From a virus, in IMG/VR virus record IMGVR_UViG_3300010430_006897, positions 1-47,053 of that record: a DNA stretch of 47,053 nt; one strand, written 5' to 3'. Positions 30,097 to 38,652 of the stretch are shown one piece after another. Within the stretch, counting starts at the first letter, position 1. Each line of letters begins with the position of its first letter. The translations under genes and the position numbers were made by a program. The notes beneath the pieces were generated by a model. The model was not told the DNA's origin. It did not search any database and saw only the letters and a list, made by a program, of their open reading frames with translations.

Positions 30097-32454
30097 TCAA
30101 CTCCGATCAAATAGGTCATCATCGCTGTCGCAAACCCTGATCCCCTGGAATCCACGCGCGCTTCGCGTGTTGCGTTTCTCGAACCCACGGGCGCCGAGAT
30201 TCTCAGAGAAGCGCTTCATCGACCCGGCGTACTCGCCGTTGGCCTCTGCCCAGGACTTCCAACTGGCAAAGAGCGCGCTCGAACCAGTCCAGTGCGATGG
30301 GCCGGTCTGGCATCGTTCCTCGATCCAGCGTCCGAGCGCGTCCTCGGCCTCGAAATAGTCCTCGGTCGCCGCCATCACCGCCTCGGGCGGGCGCAACCCG
30401 GTCTCCTGCCATTCGAGGCAACCGCGTAGCGCCCAGGCAAGGATGCCGTCCCGCTCGGCCAGCAGACGGTCAGGCAGGCGGCGGTCACGCTTGGCGGGCG
30501 GGATCGTCACCGTGAAGGGAATCATGTGAAGCCGTCGGCGCATCGCCTCGTCGACATTGCGGATCGAAGGTTTGTGGTTGCCGACGATCAACAGCTTGAA
30601 TTGCGGAATGAACTCGAAGAAATCCTGACGCATGAAGCGGGCGGTGATCTTGTCGCCGCCCGTCAGGGCCTTGAGCTTGCTCTCAGCCCAACGGCTGCCC
30701 TGTTCGGTCTCGATCGACGTTACGATCCGCGCGCCGCGCAGACCCGCCATGTCGGTGGGATGGCGGTCGCCGTGAGTTGCCATGAACATGTCCATCGCGG
30801 CGACGGTGGCGTAGTCGCCCATGATTTCCGTCAGGGTGTTGGCGAAGACAGACTTGCCGTTCGCGCCGGTGCCATAGAGGAAGAAGAGCGCATGCTCGGT
30901 CGTCACGCCGGTCAGACAGTATCCGGCCATTCGGCGCAGATAGGCCTGCAACTCCTTGTCTCCGCCGGTTACGGTGTCGAGGAATGCCTCCCAAGTCGGG
31001 CACGCATCTTTTGTCGATGCCTCCGCGATCTTCGTCATGAAGAGTTCCGGGTCGTGCAGGGCGCAAGCGCCCGTCCGGAGATCGATCACGCCATTGGGGG
31101 TATTCAACAGCCAGGGATCACGGTCCCAAATCTCGGTGGTACAGGCATGACGGCGGTCGCTGCGGGCAAGGCGTTCCACCGCAGAGACGGTCGAAGCGGT
31201 CGACAGCTTGGTGCGCACGCGCGCTGAAGGTGCTCGAACCGCCGCGTTCCGACACACCTGCCTTGCGAGATCGAAGGCCTGCAACGTCTCTTCGCGTCGC
31301 CAGACACTGCCGGTCCATGTGAGCCATTGGCCCCAGCCGGCGACATATCGCCATTGCTCTGAATGGGCTGATGCGAATTGCGCCGCCAGCGCGTCTTCGG
31401 TGAAACGGACCGGTATGGGTCCGTCGCCATCGTCTCCGCCACCCGCTTGCTCCGCATCCATTTCGGCATCGTCGATGTCGCCATTGCGGCTCTGGTCGCG
31501 CTTCCACAGGCGTTCGGATTCGGCGCGCAGGCGATCCTCCGTCCATGGCGGGTCAATACGCGCGAGATTGTACGCCTTGATCTCGTCCCAAGACTTTGCT
31601 GGCGTGACATGGCCTTCGCGGCAGCGCCGGATCCAGTATCCGATGACCCGTGAAAGCGCATCGAAACGGGTTGTCCCGTCAACGCCTCCCTCGCGGACAG
31701 GCTTGCCGAAGAGCTCTGGCACCGTTCCCCGCAAGGGCGTCGCGCCATTGAAGTCGAGTGGATCTGGCTGCACCCCCTCCATCGGAGGCATGGCGATGAC
31801 CGCCTCGATCAGATCGGCGAGGTCGTGGTCAACGGCGGCATGGGCGAGAATTTCGACGAGGCGGCGCTGCCCGGATTTGGCATGTACGGAACCGGCAACG
31901 CGGATCGGCTGATGGGCGGAGCGAAATGCCGGATCACCGCCGACCTTGGCGGCAATCATTTGTCGTGCGCGGCACACCCGGGCAATGTCCTCGTCTTCCG
32001 CTGGTTCGGTGAGCCGCCAATAGAGGTGCAACTTGCGGATGCCGTCGGCCGTCACCCCACCTGATGCCACGACCAGCGTGGCCTTGCCGAGGTGGCGTTC
32101 GAGGTGCGCACGCTTGGCGTCGATGTCACCATGATCGAGATCGACGAGCACAACCTGTGTCTGAACAATGTGCTCGGCCCGCGCATCGACCGGTGCGGCA
32201 ACGGTGCCCGGCACCACAAAGAGAGCCATGCCAGCCGAGGCCGCCCAATCCGCCTGCTGCGCTAGACGCCCAGCGAGATCATCTTCCGTAGGCAGGAACG
32301 GCGTATGCGGCGGAGCGTCAGCGCTGCCTTTCTCCGCAAGCGCGCGAATTGGAGCGAGATGATCGCAATATCCGAAGACGACATCGGTATAGGTCGCGAT
32401 CATAGCCGGGTCAGGCGCAACCGCGGCCACGGGTTCCACGCTGCTATCGCTCAT
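30097..32454 (-). CDS. primase / SF3 helicase (D5-like) replication protein
   Basis: A 785-aa protein. The N-terminal half has a primase-polymerase-like region: VVLVDLDHGD (102-111) and GGVTADGIRKLHLYW (132-146). The D5-N region holds NTPNGVIDLRTG (451-462). The SF3 helicase has Walker A LYGTGANGKS (526-535), an acidic Walker B-like element in VTSIETEQGSRW and a sensor region KLLIVGNHKPSIR. It would unwind and prime phage DNA at its origin. The start at 32454 is set by ATGA overlap with the nuclease gene; the frame continues to 32490 but that start is inferior. Confidence 0.93.
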   Translation of the reverse strand: MSDSSVEPVAAVAPDPAMIATYTDVVFGYCDHLAPIRALAEKGSADAPPHTPFLPTEDDLAGRLAQQADWAASAGMALFVVPGTVAAPVDARAEHIVQTQVVLVDLDHGDIDAKRAHLERHLGKATLVVASGGVTADGIRKLHLYWRLTEPAEDEDIARVCRARQMIAAKVGGDPAFRSAHQPIRVAGSVHAKSGQRRLVEILAHAAVDHDLADLIEAVIAMPPMEGVQPDPLDFNGATPLRGTVPELFGKPVREGGVDGTTRFDALSRVIGYWIRRCREGHVTPAKSWDEIKAYNLARIDPPWTEDRLRAESERLWKRDQSRNGDIDDAEMDAEQAGGGDDGDGPIPVRFTEDALAAQFASAHSEQWRYVAGWGQWLTWTGSVWRREETLQAFDLARQVCRNAAVRAPSARVRTKLSTASTVSAVERLARSDRRHACTTEIWDRDPWLLNTPNGVIDLRTGACALHDPELFMTKIAEASTKDACPTWEAFLDTVTGGDKELQAYLRRMAGYCLTGVTTEHALFFLYGTGANGKSVFANTLTEIMGDYATVAAMDMFMATHGDRHPTDMAGLRGARIVTSIETEQGSRWAESKLKALTGGDKITARFMRQDFFEFIPQFKLLIVGNHKPSIRNVDEAMRRRLHMIPFTVTIPPAKRDRRLPDRLLAERDGILAWALRGCLEWQETGLRPPEAVMAATEDYFEAEDALGRWIEERCQTGPSHWTGSSALFASWKSWAEANGEYAGSMKRFSENLGARGFEKRNTRSARGFQGIRVCDSDDDLFDRS

Positions 32455-33197
32455 TCCCAGCACCTCGCTTTCCAGTCGCAGAAACGGCATTGGAAATGCT
32501 CGGAATCCTCTGTGTGCCGGGGCAGTAGTTCTCCGGCATCACAGGCGCGCAGAATTCGAACGGCCTTGTCGCTTGCGGCCTGGGCGCGCTCGGCGTCGAA
32601 GGGGACCAGTTCGTGCCATATCTCGCAGGTGTCCTTGTTGATCGCGGTGAACAACGCGGACGCTTCCGTCAGCCCCAAATAGGCCTGGTAGAGCGCAATT
32701 TGGGCCGCATAGACGGGCTTGGCTTTGACAACGCCCCGTTTCGCAATCTCGCGCCAGTTCTTTGCGTTTGCGGACTTGCACTCCCACAACGCCGGCACCG
32801 CCATTCCGTTCGGCGCCGCGACGACGACGCCATCGGCATGTCCCTGAAGGCGCCCGCCCGCGACTTCGAAACCGAACTGCTCGCCATGGCGATTGCGGGT
32901 CCTGAGATCGAACCCCGCCTTGCGAAGCCAGTCGATTGCCAAGTCTTCGAGAACATGCCCAAGCGCAAAAATCCGCAGCGTCTGACCCGAGAACCCGGAG
33001 CCCTCGTCCTTCGGCACCTTCAAGTACTCGTATTGCAGCCGACGCTGACAGGCATCGCCGAGTCGGCTGCCGCCCAGATAGTCCCGAGTCGGCCCCGTGG
33101 CCTGCTCTGCAACAAGGGCATGATCAATCAGTACGTTAACGCCATCGGCAAAAGTGGGCTTCTTTTCCCGGTGATTGAAGTCGAGGAGCGCTGTCAT
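32451..33197 (-). CDS. PD-(D/E)XK exonuclease with probable Fe-S cluster (Cas4/RecB-like)
   Basis: A 248-aa protein. The nuclease core reads GHADGVVVA (Asp122) and LWECKSAN (Glu139, Lys141). Cys50 (GDACQRRLQYEYL) and three Cys at the C-terminus (FQCRFCDWKARCWE, at 237, 240 and 246) reproduce the 4Fe-4S layout of Cas4/AddB nucleases. It probably resects DNA ends for phage recombination. It is coupled to the primase gene by ATGA and to the preceding small gene by TGATG. No cas genes or CRISPR array occur in the window, so a CRISPR role is unlikely. Confidence 0.88.
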   Translation of the reverse strand: MTALLDFNHREKKPTFADGVNVLIDHALVAEQATGPTRDYLGGSRLGDACQRRLQYEYLKVPKDEGSGFSGQTLRIFALGHVLEDLAIDWLRKAGFDLRTRNRHGEQFGFEVAGGRLQGHADGVVVAAPNGMAVPALWECKSANAKNWREIAKRGVVKAKPVYAAQIALYQAYLGLTEASALFTAINKDTCEIWHELVPFDAERAQAASDKAVRILRACDAGELLPRHTEDSEHFQCRFCDWKARCWE

Positions 33198-33403
33198 CAG
33201 AAGGGCACCTCGGGGTCCGGCCGAGGGGCATTCGCCAACATCCCCTCCTGAAAACCGTCAACAGCGGCTTCGGCGAGCTTTGCTGCCTGATCGGCAGAAA
33301 GTTCGTTGAAGCGGGTCGTCCAGCCGATCTCGGCCATCAGTTCGCCCATGAACCGCATGGCGACCTTCAAGGCTTCCTGTTCGCGCTCATCGGGATCAAT
33401 CAC
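33197..33403 (-). CDS. DUF6511-like small protein
   Basis: A 68-aa acidic helical protein starting with GTG 33403, six bases after GAGG: IDPDEREQEALKVAMRFMGE, then LMAEIGWTTRFNELSADQAA and KLAEAAVDGFQEGM. I recall this pattern (MAEIGW....L......L.E.AV.GFQ.AM) as DUF6511, a small phage protein preceding replication genes. Function unknown. It is the first gene of the minus-strand replication operon, facing a divergent cassette. Confidence 0.72.
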   Translation of the reverse strand: MIDPDEREQEALKVAMRFMGELMAEIGWTTRFNELSADQAAKLAEAAVDGFQEGMLANAPRPDPEVPF

Positions 33404-33570
33404 CGCACACCTCAGTGCGAAGTGCCTGCGACCAGAAAAAGCGAATGGTGCCGCGCCGGGCGCGATCAGAGATGTCGATCATGGGGGAAAGCTCCAGCTG
33501 CCACTGTCACATACCGGCAAGCCGCTCTGGCTGTCGGATGAGGCATACGGAACTTATCGTGAACACAACC

Positions 33571-33625
33571 TTGTGGTGTGGCGTCGGAATGCCTAAATTC
33601 CCGAGTCAAAGATAATTCTCGGGAA
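33571..33625 (+). promoter_or_regulatory. putative promoter and inverted repeat before the two-gene cassette
   Basis: A weak sigma70-like pair, TTGTGG (33571-33576) and TAAATT (33594-33599), is 17 bases apart. A perfect 8-bp inverted repeat, TTCCCGAG (33598-33605) and CTCGGGAA (33618-33625), begins on the -10 box and ends nine bases before the ATG at 33634. It could be an operator or an RNA hairpin controlling translation. The rest of the 230-base gap (33404-33633) shows nothing else certain. Confidence 0.55.
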
Positions 33626-33633
33626 CCCCCGCA

Positions 33634-34833
33634 ATGGCATCATTCAACCCGCGCGTATTTACAAACCCAGACGGTCTCAAGAAGATCTCCAATGTCCATT
33701 TGGTTGCATTGCTGGACAAATGGCGAAATTACTTTGCGGGGCGCAATGTCGAGATTCCTTCGGACGCACAGACGGCATTTCCGCATGACGATCTTGCTGC
33801 CGCGCTGATGACATATGACGAGGAAATGCCGCTCGCTCTAATGAACGGCCTTTACTACATTGATGAGGCCGCTTCGAACGAAACGCTTGACGACTTGCTC
33901 GATCGCGCACGCGAAGCGAGCATCTCCATAGAAAGCAATGGCGATCTGACCCCTGCCGACGTTGCAGTTCAGATCTGGCTTGCCAACCCCGACCTTCTGG
34001 AAGAGCGGCACATGAAGGCAATGGTCTTCAAAAAGACTGCTTTCCTTCAATTCCCCGGGCGGTCGGCAACGAGCCTGACACTTCCCGCCATTTCAGATCA
34101 GCAACTTGCCGCGATGGCAACGGCCATGGACCCATGGTTCGAGAACAAGCAACGTGGCCGAGGAACACGGATGTTTGCTTTTCCGCGCCCGGACGAAAAC
34201 AAGGTTTGGCTGTTGGTGCGGCACGGCATGCCGATGACCCGCGAAGGCAAACATGAAGACAACGGTGAGGCTGGCGTCGCCTTTTATCGGCCGCAAAAGC
34301 ACGACGTGCTGATATATGACGCAACAAACGACGTGTTGGCGATCAACGCCCAAAGCAAGGGTGAGCGGACCCTCTATCGTGAAACAATTGGCGCAACGAT
34401 TTTCGGCAAGAAGAGCTATTTCGGAGATGGTTCGGTTTTCACGCTTGCGCCGATCCGGCGGGAGGGGCCGAAAATTCAGGATTGCGATGGCATCGATGGG
34501 ATTAATCGGGTCAGGCTGACCGAGGTCGTGCGTGTGATCCCCGGCGATCCCGCCATCGTCGACATCAAGAAATCCACCGACCTGTTCAAGGCCTTCGGCG
34601 ACCGTTGGAGCACGTTGCTCGATCGCGGACGCTTCACCTCGGCAAAGTTCAGCTTCGTCTTCGAAGGTTCCAGCAAGCCCCGCAGTGTCACGATCCGCGA
34701 AGACTCAACAAAATATGACCGCGACTCTGATGCGATGCTGGTTGAGCAATGGCTTCGCACTGCGGGGTTCTATGATATCGAACGCGAAACCGATGTGATC
34801 GACGACAATGACGCGCCTGTGGCAGCTGCTTGA
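33634..34833 (+). CDS. uncharacterised protein, first gene of a two-gene cassette
   Basis: A 399-aa soluble protein that I cannot assign. Landmarks: MASFNPRVFTNPDGLKKISN and LVALLDKWRNYF at the start, DLTPADVAVQIWLANPDLLE (residues about 107-126), QRGRGTRMFAFPRPDENKVW and LLVRHGMPMTREGKHEDNG, then VAFYRPQKHDVLIYD and RTLYRETIGATIFG. The H-G-x-P-x-x-R-E-G-x-x-x-D-G segment is likely conserved but matches no catalytic motif that I know. It is on the plus strand against the replication operon and has lower GC. The second gene starts 26 bases before its stop. Possible roles are anti-phage defence, superinfection exclusion or regulation; none is shown. Confidence 0.62.
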   Translation: MASFNPRVFTNPDGLKKISNVHLVALLDKWRNYFAGRNVEIPSDAQTAFPHDDLAAALMTYDEEMPLALMNGLYYIDEAASNETLDDLLDRAREASISIESNGDLTPADVAVQIWLANPDLLEERHMKAMVFKKTAFLQFPGRSATSLTLPAISDQQLAAMATAMDPWFENKQRGRGTRMFAFPRPDENKVWLLVRHGMPMTREGKHEDNGEAGVAFYRPQKHDVLIYDATNDVLAINAQSKGERTLYRETIGATIFGKKSYFGDGSVFTLAPIRREGPKIQDCDGIDGINRVRLTEVVRVIPGDPAIVDIKKSTDLFKAFGDRWSTLLDRGRFTSAKFSFVFEGSSKPRSVTIREDSTKYDRDSDAMLVEQWLRTAGFYDIERETDVIDDNDAPVAAA

Positions 34834-35908
34834 CGAAATCAGCGGGGCAGCGATGTCCCGGCAAGAATGGATCGAAGAACTCCGCGGCGGCTGGGAGAAG
34901 TACGACCCCTACCTTCGTGAAACTGTCCGAAGTGCGAAGGATCTCGCGTGCCCCAAATCCGGCGGAGAGGGTTGCGCCCGCCAGATTATCAAGTTGGTAG
35001 ATGGATCGCTCAGGGTCGAGTGCGGGGATGCGCAGAGCCGGTGCAAGACAACCTCGTTGACCGACCAGGACATCATCATTCACGAGCTGGACCGCGACAG
35101 CCTCGTCAACCAGATCGCCCAGGCATTGAATCTGCGCGCGCAGCAACAGTCGGTGTCGCGGGAGGCTGTCATATCGGTCGGGCGCTACGAGATTGCTGCA
35201 GGCCGAGGGTTCCCTGTTTTCCTTGGGCTATCCTCAATCATTGCACCTCTCGATCTCGCCAATTTGAAGCCGGTCATGGATGTGACGGGGCCATGTGTGC
35301 TGCTGGTTCCAACCAGAACGACGCTCAGCCACCAACTCAAGGGCCATGTTGAAGTTGGAGGTGTTTCTGTAATGGCGCTCGAAGACGTCGTTGTTCTCGA
35401 CCAGCAGGGCCGGCTTTCCGCGGCGCTTCCTCCGGAGCAGTTGTTTTCGCCCCAGATTGACGCAATCGGTGGGCGCTTCATTGAATTGGAGTCTGGACCC
35501 AAGATCATGCTTCCGAGCGGAACCAAATGGGAGCAGGTGCGCATCGATTTTGCGGAACTGGATATCATCCGGCTCACCGTAGGTGGAACCAGTCACCGCC
35601 TTGGCCCCGACGATCTCGGGTTGAAGAACGCAAAGAACCAAAAACCGAAAGCGGCATGGGTCTTTCTGCGTTCATTGGCAGAGTTGCGCGGGCGTTTGAA
35701 CCGCAGGGGCGGCAATGAGTCAGACCGTCGGCGGATCGGCAAACAGAAAGAGGCAGCTTCGAAAGCGCTTCGTGCCCTTACAGGGCTCGCCGAAGATCCA
35801 ATTGTCGTGGACGGTGACGAATACGTCGCCTGCTATGTGACAAATGCTGACGATCTCCAGCAGGGCAAACAGGGCCAGCGCCAACGAAATTTCGTCGAGC
35901 CTCGCTGA
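34808..35908 (+). CDS. uncharacterised protein with Cys cluster, second gene of the cassette
   Basis: A 366-aa protein starting MTRLWQLLDEISGAAMSRQE. An internal ATG at 34853 is an alternative start; neither has a strong ribosome site. Residues about 45-80 contain four Cys as CPKSGGEGC and ECGDAQSRC (C-x7-C and C-x6-C), a probable zinc ribbon. The middle (GRGFPVFLGLSSIIAPLDLA, then CVLLVPTRTTLS) resembles an alpha/beta domain. The C-terminus is basic and could include a helix-turn-helix (ELRGRLNRRGGNESDRRRIG). Nucleic-acid sensing or binding is plausible. A strong terminator follows 25 bases after the stop, closing the cassette. Confidence 0.62.
   Translation: MTRLWQLLDEISGAAMSRQEWIEELRGGWEKYDPYLRETVRSAKDLACPKSGGEGCARQIIKLVDGSLRVECGDAQSRCKTTSLTDQDIIIHELDRDSLVNQIAQALNLRAQQQSVSREAVISVGRYEIAAGRGFPVFLGLSSIIAPLDLANLKPVMDVTGPCVLLVPTRTTLSHQLKGHVEVGGVSVMALEDVVVLDQQGRLSAALPPEQLFSPQIDAIGGRFIELESGPKIMLPSGTKWEQVRIDFAELDIIRLTVGGTSHRLGPDDLGLKNAKNQKPKAAWVFLRSLAELRGRLNRRGGNESDRRRIGKQKEAASKALRALTGLAEDPIVVDGDEYVACYVTNADDLQQGKQGQRQRNFVEPR
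35884..35895. repeat. palindrome with CGAAATTTCG core, copy 1
   Basis: ACGAAATTTCGT is a perfect 12-base palindrome within the last codons of the second cassette gene. A closely similar one lies 119 bases on at 36003-36014, and the flanks also match (CCA before, AGCC after). Confidence 0.6.
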
Positions 35909-35933
35909 AAAAAACTGAAAAAAATCGCATCGC

Positions 35934-35972
35934 AAAACCGCTGAAGACTCTGGGTCTTCGGCGGTTTTTCTT
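35934..35972 (+). terminator. strong Rho-independent terminator after the two-gene cassette
   Basis: A 15-bp stem with one G-U pair (AAAACCGCTGAAGAC at 35934-35948, loop TCTGG, GTCTTCGGCGGTTTT at 35954-35968) is followed by TCTTTG. An A-rich stretch precedes it, so it might also work on the other strand. It isolates the cassette from the early operon that starts at 36068. Confidence 0.9.
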
Positions 35973-36002
35973 TGTTCCAAAGCCACTCCCACCGCCGTCC
36001 CA

Positions 36003-36014
36003 GCGAAATTTCGC
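36003..36014. repeat. palindrome with CGAAATTTCG core, copy 2
   Basis: GCGAAATTTCGC is a perfect 12-base palindrome 54 bases before the sigma-like gene start. With copy 1 at 35884-35895 it brackets the terminator. It could be an operator for early-gene control or mark a recombination boundary. Confidence 0.6.
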
Positions 36015-36067
36015 CGGAGCCGGGTACTCGGGCCGCGTGCCCGTCCACCTGGACGAAGGCGAAAACC

Positions 36068-36673
36068 ATGGAGCAGCTTCAACAGCTTACCAACCCCACT
36101 AAACGTATTTCCCGCAATATCCGCTTTCGCGCAGCCCGTCTGGCGCGCTCTGGCGCGGTGCCGGGTCTCGACGCAGACGACATCGAGCAGGAATTGCGTC
36201 TCGACCTGATCAGGCGGGCCAGCCGCTTTGATCCAGCGAAATCTTCCTTCGACACATTCGCGGACCGGATCATCACGAACCGGATCGCGACGCTGGCAAG
36301 CAGCACGAAGGCCATGCGCGCCGAGCGTGCGATGCAATCGATCCATGCGCCCGCCGGTGACGATGATGGAGGGTTGGCCCTTTCCGACATTTTGCCGGAA
36401 GCCGCGGCGTTGGACCCTGTCGACGAGTTTTCGCTGAAACACGGCCCGGGCTTGAAAGGGGATGTGGGCAAGCTGCTCTCCGCACTGTGCCCGACAACCC
36501 GGCAGGTCGCAATCGCGGTCAGCCACCTCAGCATCTCCGAAACGGCGCGCGCACTCGGGCTGCACCGAAGCACCGTTTACGAGCGTCTCGGCGTGATCCG
36601 CAAAACGGCCAGGGAACTGGGACTCGACGGGTATTTCGAAGCCGTCCCGACAGTTGGGGCCGCCCGCCGGTAA
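36068..36673 (+). CDS. sigma-70-like / ECF-type factor, first gene of the early operon
   Basis: A 201-aa protein. Region 2-like sequence appears near residues 20-85 (LARSGAVPGLDADDIEQELR, then FDPAKSSFDTFADRIITNRI). Region 4-like HTH lies at about 155-190 (LSISETARALGLHRSTVYER). ATG 36068 follows GAAGG. Such short sigma-like proteins head early or middle operons in many prophages. It may direct host RNA polymerase to phage promoters or act as a simple HTH regulator; the promoter specificity is unknown. It is transcribed in the same direction as the recombination genes. Confidence 0.75.
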   Translation: MEQLQQLTNPTKRISRNIRFRAARLARSGAVPGLDADDIEQELRLDLIRRASRFDPAKSSFDTFADRIITNRIATLASSTKAMRAERAMQSIHAPAGDDDGGLALSDILPEAAALDPVDEFSLKHGPGLKGDVGKLLSALCPTTRQVAIAVSHLSISETARALGLHRSTVYERLGVIRKTARELGLDGYFEAVPTVGAARR

Positions 36674-36826
36674 GTAACGGCAAGCACCCAATCAAATTCA
36701 TGCCGGGCCTTCGGGCGAATGCAAAACCCTTTGGGAAACACCCCGACCGCGAGCTCCAAGGCGGCGTCGGGCCCGGCAGTTGTCACCTCGCGACGATCCT
36801 TGGGCAAGACGGAAAGGAGCATGGAG

Positions 36827-37117
36827 ATGTTCACCAACCCTCTGAAAAAACTGCGCCAGTCCACCTGGCTGAGCGCGATACCCGTCACGGTCGCGGTGCC
36901 CGCCATCGGCGACCGCCCGGCGCGCACGGTCGCCATTGAGCGTGCCACGATCGACGATATCGCCTTCGCGCTGCTGCCGTTGAACCGGGAGCGTTCTGTG
37001 CTCACCCAGACGATCGTTGCGCTTGAAGAGATCACGTCGATGGCCCGCAAACAGGGCGCGGCTGGTACGGACATTGCCGTCTCGGCTGCCGCCCGCGAAT
37101 TGGAGGCACGCAAATGA
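36827..37117 (+). CDS. conserved hypothetical protein of the early operon
   Basis: A 96-aa protein: MFTNPLKKLRQSTWLSAIPV, then TVAVPAIGDRPARTVAIERA and LPLNRERSVLTQTIVALEEI. The ATG at 36827 is preferred to the one at 36821 because AAGGAG is seven bases before it. Basic N-terminus, helical C-terminus. Function unknown. It overlaps the Sak4-like gene by four bases, so translation is probably coupled. The gap 36674-36826 upstream holds no gene. Confidence 0.68.
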   Translation: MFTNPLKKLRQSTWLSAIPVTVAVPAIGDRPARTVAIERATIDDIAFALLPLNRERSVLTQTIVALEEITSMARKQGAAGTDIAVSAAARELEARK

Positions 37118-38010
37118 GCGCGCCTTTCCAACCCGCCCCGTTGAAGATCATCACCGCCGACGAACGCCTGAAAGAAGCACGCGGCATCAAGGGCGTCCTC
37201 ACCGGCATTTCCGGGATCGGCAAAACCAGCCAGCTTTGGACGCTGGATCCGGAACGGACACTGTTTCTGAATCTCGAGGCAGGCGAACTGGCGGTACAGG
37301 GCTGGCCCGGAGACGAGGTCCGGATCCGGGACTGGGAACGGGCCCGCGATCTCGCCTGTTGGATTGGCGGTCCCAATCCCGCGATGCGCGAGGATCAGCC
37401 CTATAGCCAGGGCGATTATGACCGCGTACGCGCGGCCTTCGGTGATCCCGCCGTACTGGACAAGTACGACACGGTGTTCGTCGACAGCATCTCGGTCGCC
37501 TCCCGCATCTGCATGCAGTGGTGCAAAGGCCAGCCTCAGGCGCAGTCGGATCGTAGTGGCAAGCTCGATTTGCGTGGCGCCTACGGCCTGCTCGGTCAGG
37601 AAATGATCGGCTGGCTCACACACCTGCAGCACACGCCGCGCAAGAACATCTGGCTGGTCGGCCTCCTCGACCGAAAGATCGACGACTTCGGCAAACCGTT
37701 TTTCGCGATGCAAATCGAAGGCTCGAAGACGGGCCTCGAACTACCCGGCATTGTCGACGAGGTCATTACGCTCGCCGAGATCCGCCCCCAGGAGGGCGAG
37801 CCTTACCGGGCGTTCGTCTGCACCACCATCAACGATTTCGGCTTTCCCGCGAAAGACCGCAGTGGCCGGCTCTCAATGATCGAGCAGGCGCATCTCGGAC
37901 GCCTCATGGCGAAGATCCGTGATGGCGCGGGGACGACCGCCAATTCCGGCCTCGACTTCGATCTGCCGCAAGCGGCGGCCCAGCCGAATTCCCCGACGAA
38001 AGGAGCATAA
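37114..38010 (+). CDS. Sak4-like RecA-fold ATPase
   Basis: A 298-aa protein with Walker A GISGIGKTS (31-39), Walker B-like YDTVFVDSIS (about 120-129) and a RecA-like core that continues to QIEGSKTGLELPGIVDEVIT. The size and sequence resemble phage Sak4/AAA_24 ATPases, which anneal or pair single strands and usually work with an SSB encoded next to them. Here an SSB-like gene follows after four bases. Together with the helicase at 38653 they form a phage recombination set. Confidence 0.85.
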   Translation: MSAPFQPAPLKIITADERLKEARGIKGVLTGISGIGKTSQLWTLDPERTLFLNLEAGELAVQGWPGDEVRIRDWERARDLACWIGGPNPAMREDQPYSQGDYDRVRAAFGDPAVLDKYDTVFVDSISVASRICMQWCKGQPQAQSDRSGKLDLRGAYGLLGQEMIGWLTHLQHTPRKNIWLVGLLDRKIDDFGKPFFAMQIEGSKTGLELPGIVDEVITLAEIRPQEGEPYRAFVCTTINDFGFPAKDRSGRLSMIEQAHLGRLMAKIRDGAGTTANSGLDFDLPQAAAQPNSPTKGA

Positions 38011-38014
38011 ACCA

Positions 38015-38641
38015 ATGGCAGACAACATGGATTTCAACGGTGCCGACAGCCAGGACGCCGCACTCGACCTCATCCCCGCAAACACCTTGGTCAAGGTCGG
38101 CCTGACGATCCGCCCAGGGGGTGCCGGCCCAGAGGGCTGGCTCACCCAAAGCCGCACGAGCGCGGCGCTTTATCTCAACACCGAAGCTGTCGTCCTCGAT
38201 GGCCAGTATGCGCGCCGCCGGATCTACACCCGTATCGGTTTCAAGGGAAAAAGCGTCAACGAACGCGGTGAGGATACCTACGCCAACCGTGGCCGCGCCC
38301 TGATCCGAGGCATTCTGGAATCCGCGCGTGGCATCAAGGCCAGCGATCAATCGGAAGCTGCGCGGGCCGCGCGTATGATCCGAAGCCTCGGAGACCTGAG
38401 CGGCATCGACTTCGTCGCCAAGATCGGGGTCGAAAAGGACCGCGACAATCCCGAAGACGCAGGGCGCAACGTGATCAAGGCCGCCATTGGCCCAGACAAT
38501 GGGCAATACCTGACCGTGATGGGCTCCGCGCCGATGCCTCCAACCGCAGCGTCTGTGCCGCCAGCCAATTCTGGCGCTGTCGCGGAACAGCCTGGCTCGC
38601 CCGTGCCTGCCTCGGGCGGCGCACCTTTCTGGGCGCGCTGA
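38015..38641 (+). CDS. SSB-like single-stranded DNA-binding protein (by context)
   Basis: A 208-aa protein. The first 140 residues are beta-rich (NTLVKVGLTIRPGGAGPEGW, then LYLNTEAVVLDGQYARRRIY, DLSGIDFVAKIGVEKDRDN). The last 45 are Pro/Ala/Ser-rich and disordered, ending GGAPFWAR. An OB-like body plus flexible tail and a final hydrophobic tip recall SSB, and the gene follows the Sak4-like ATPase. Sequence alone does not prove it. AAGGAG precedes the ATG. It is followed by the helicase gene after 11 bases. Confidence 0.65.
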   Translation: MADNMDFNGADSQDAALDLIPANTLVKVGLTIRPGGAGPEGWLTQSRTSAALYLNTEAVVLDGQYARRRIYTRIGFKGKSVNERGEDTYANRGRALIRGILESARGIKASDQSEAARAARMIRSLGDLSGIDFVAKIGVEKDRDNPEDAGRNVIKAAIGPDNGQYLTVMGSAPMPPTAASVPPANSGAVAEQPGSPVPASGGAPFWAR

Positions 38642-38652
38642 GGGAGACCATC

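Noticed and set aside
32451-33197. Cas4-like protein taken as sign of a CRISPR-Cas system
   Set aside because: No repeats, spacers or cas genes are seen anywhere in the window. Cas4/RecB-like nucleases are common in phage replication modules.
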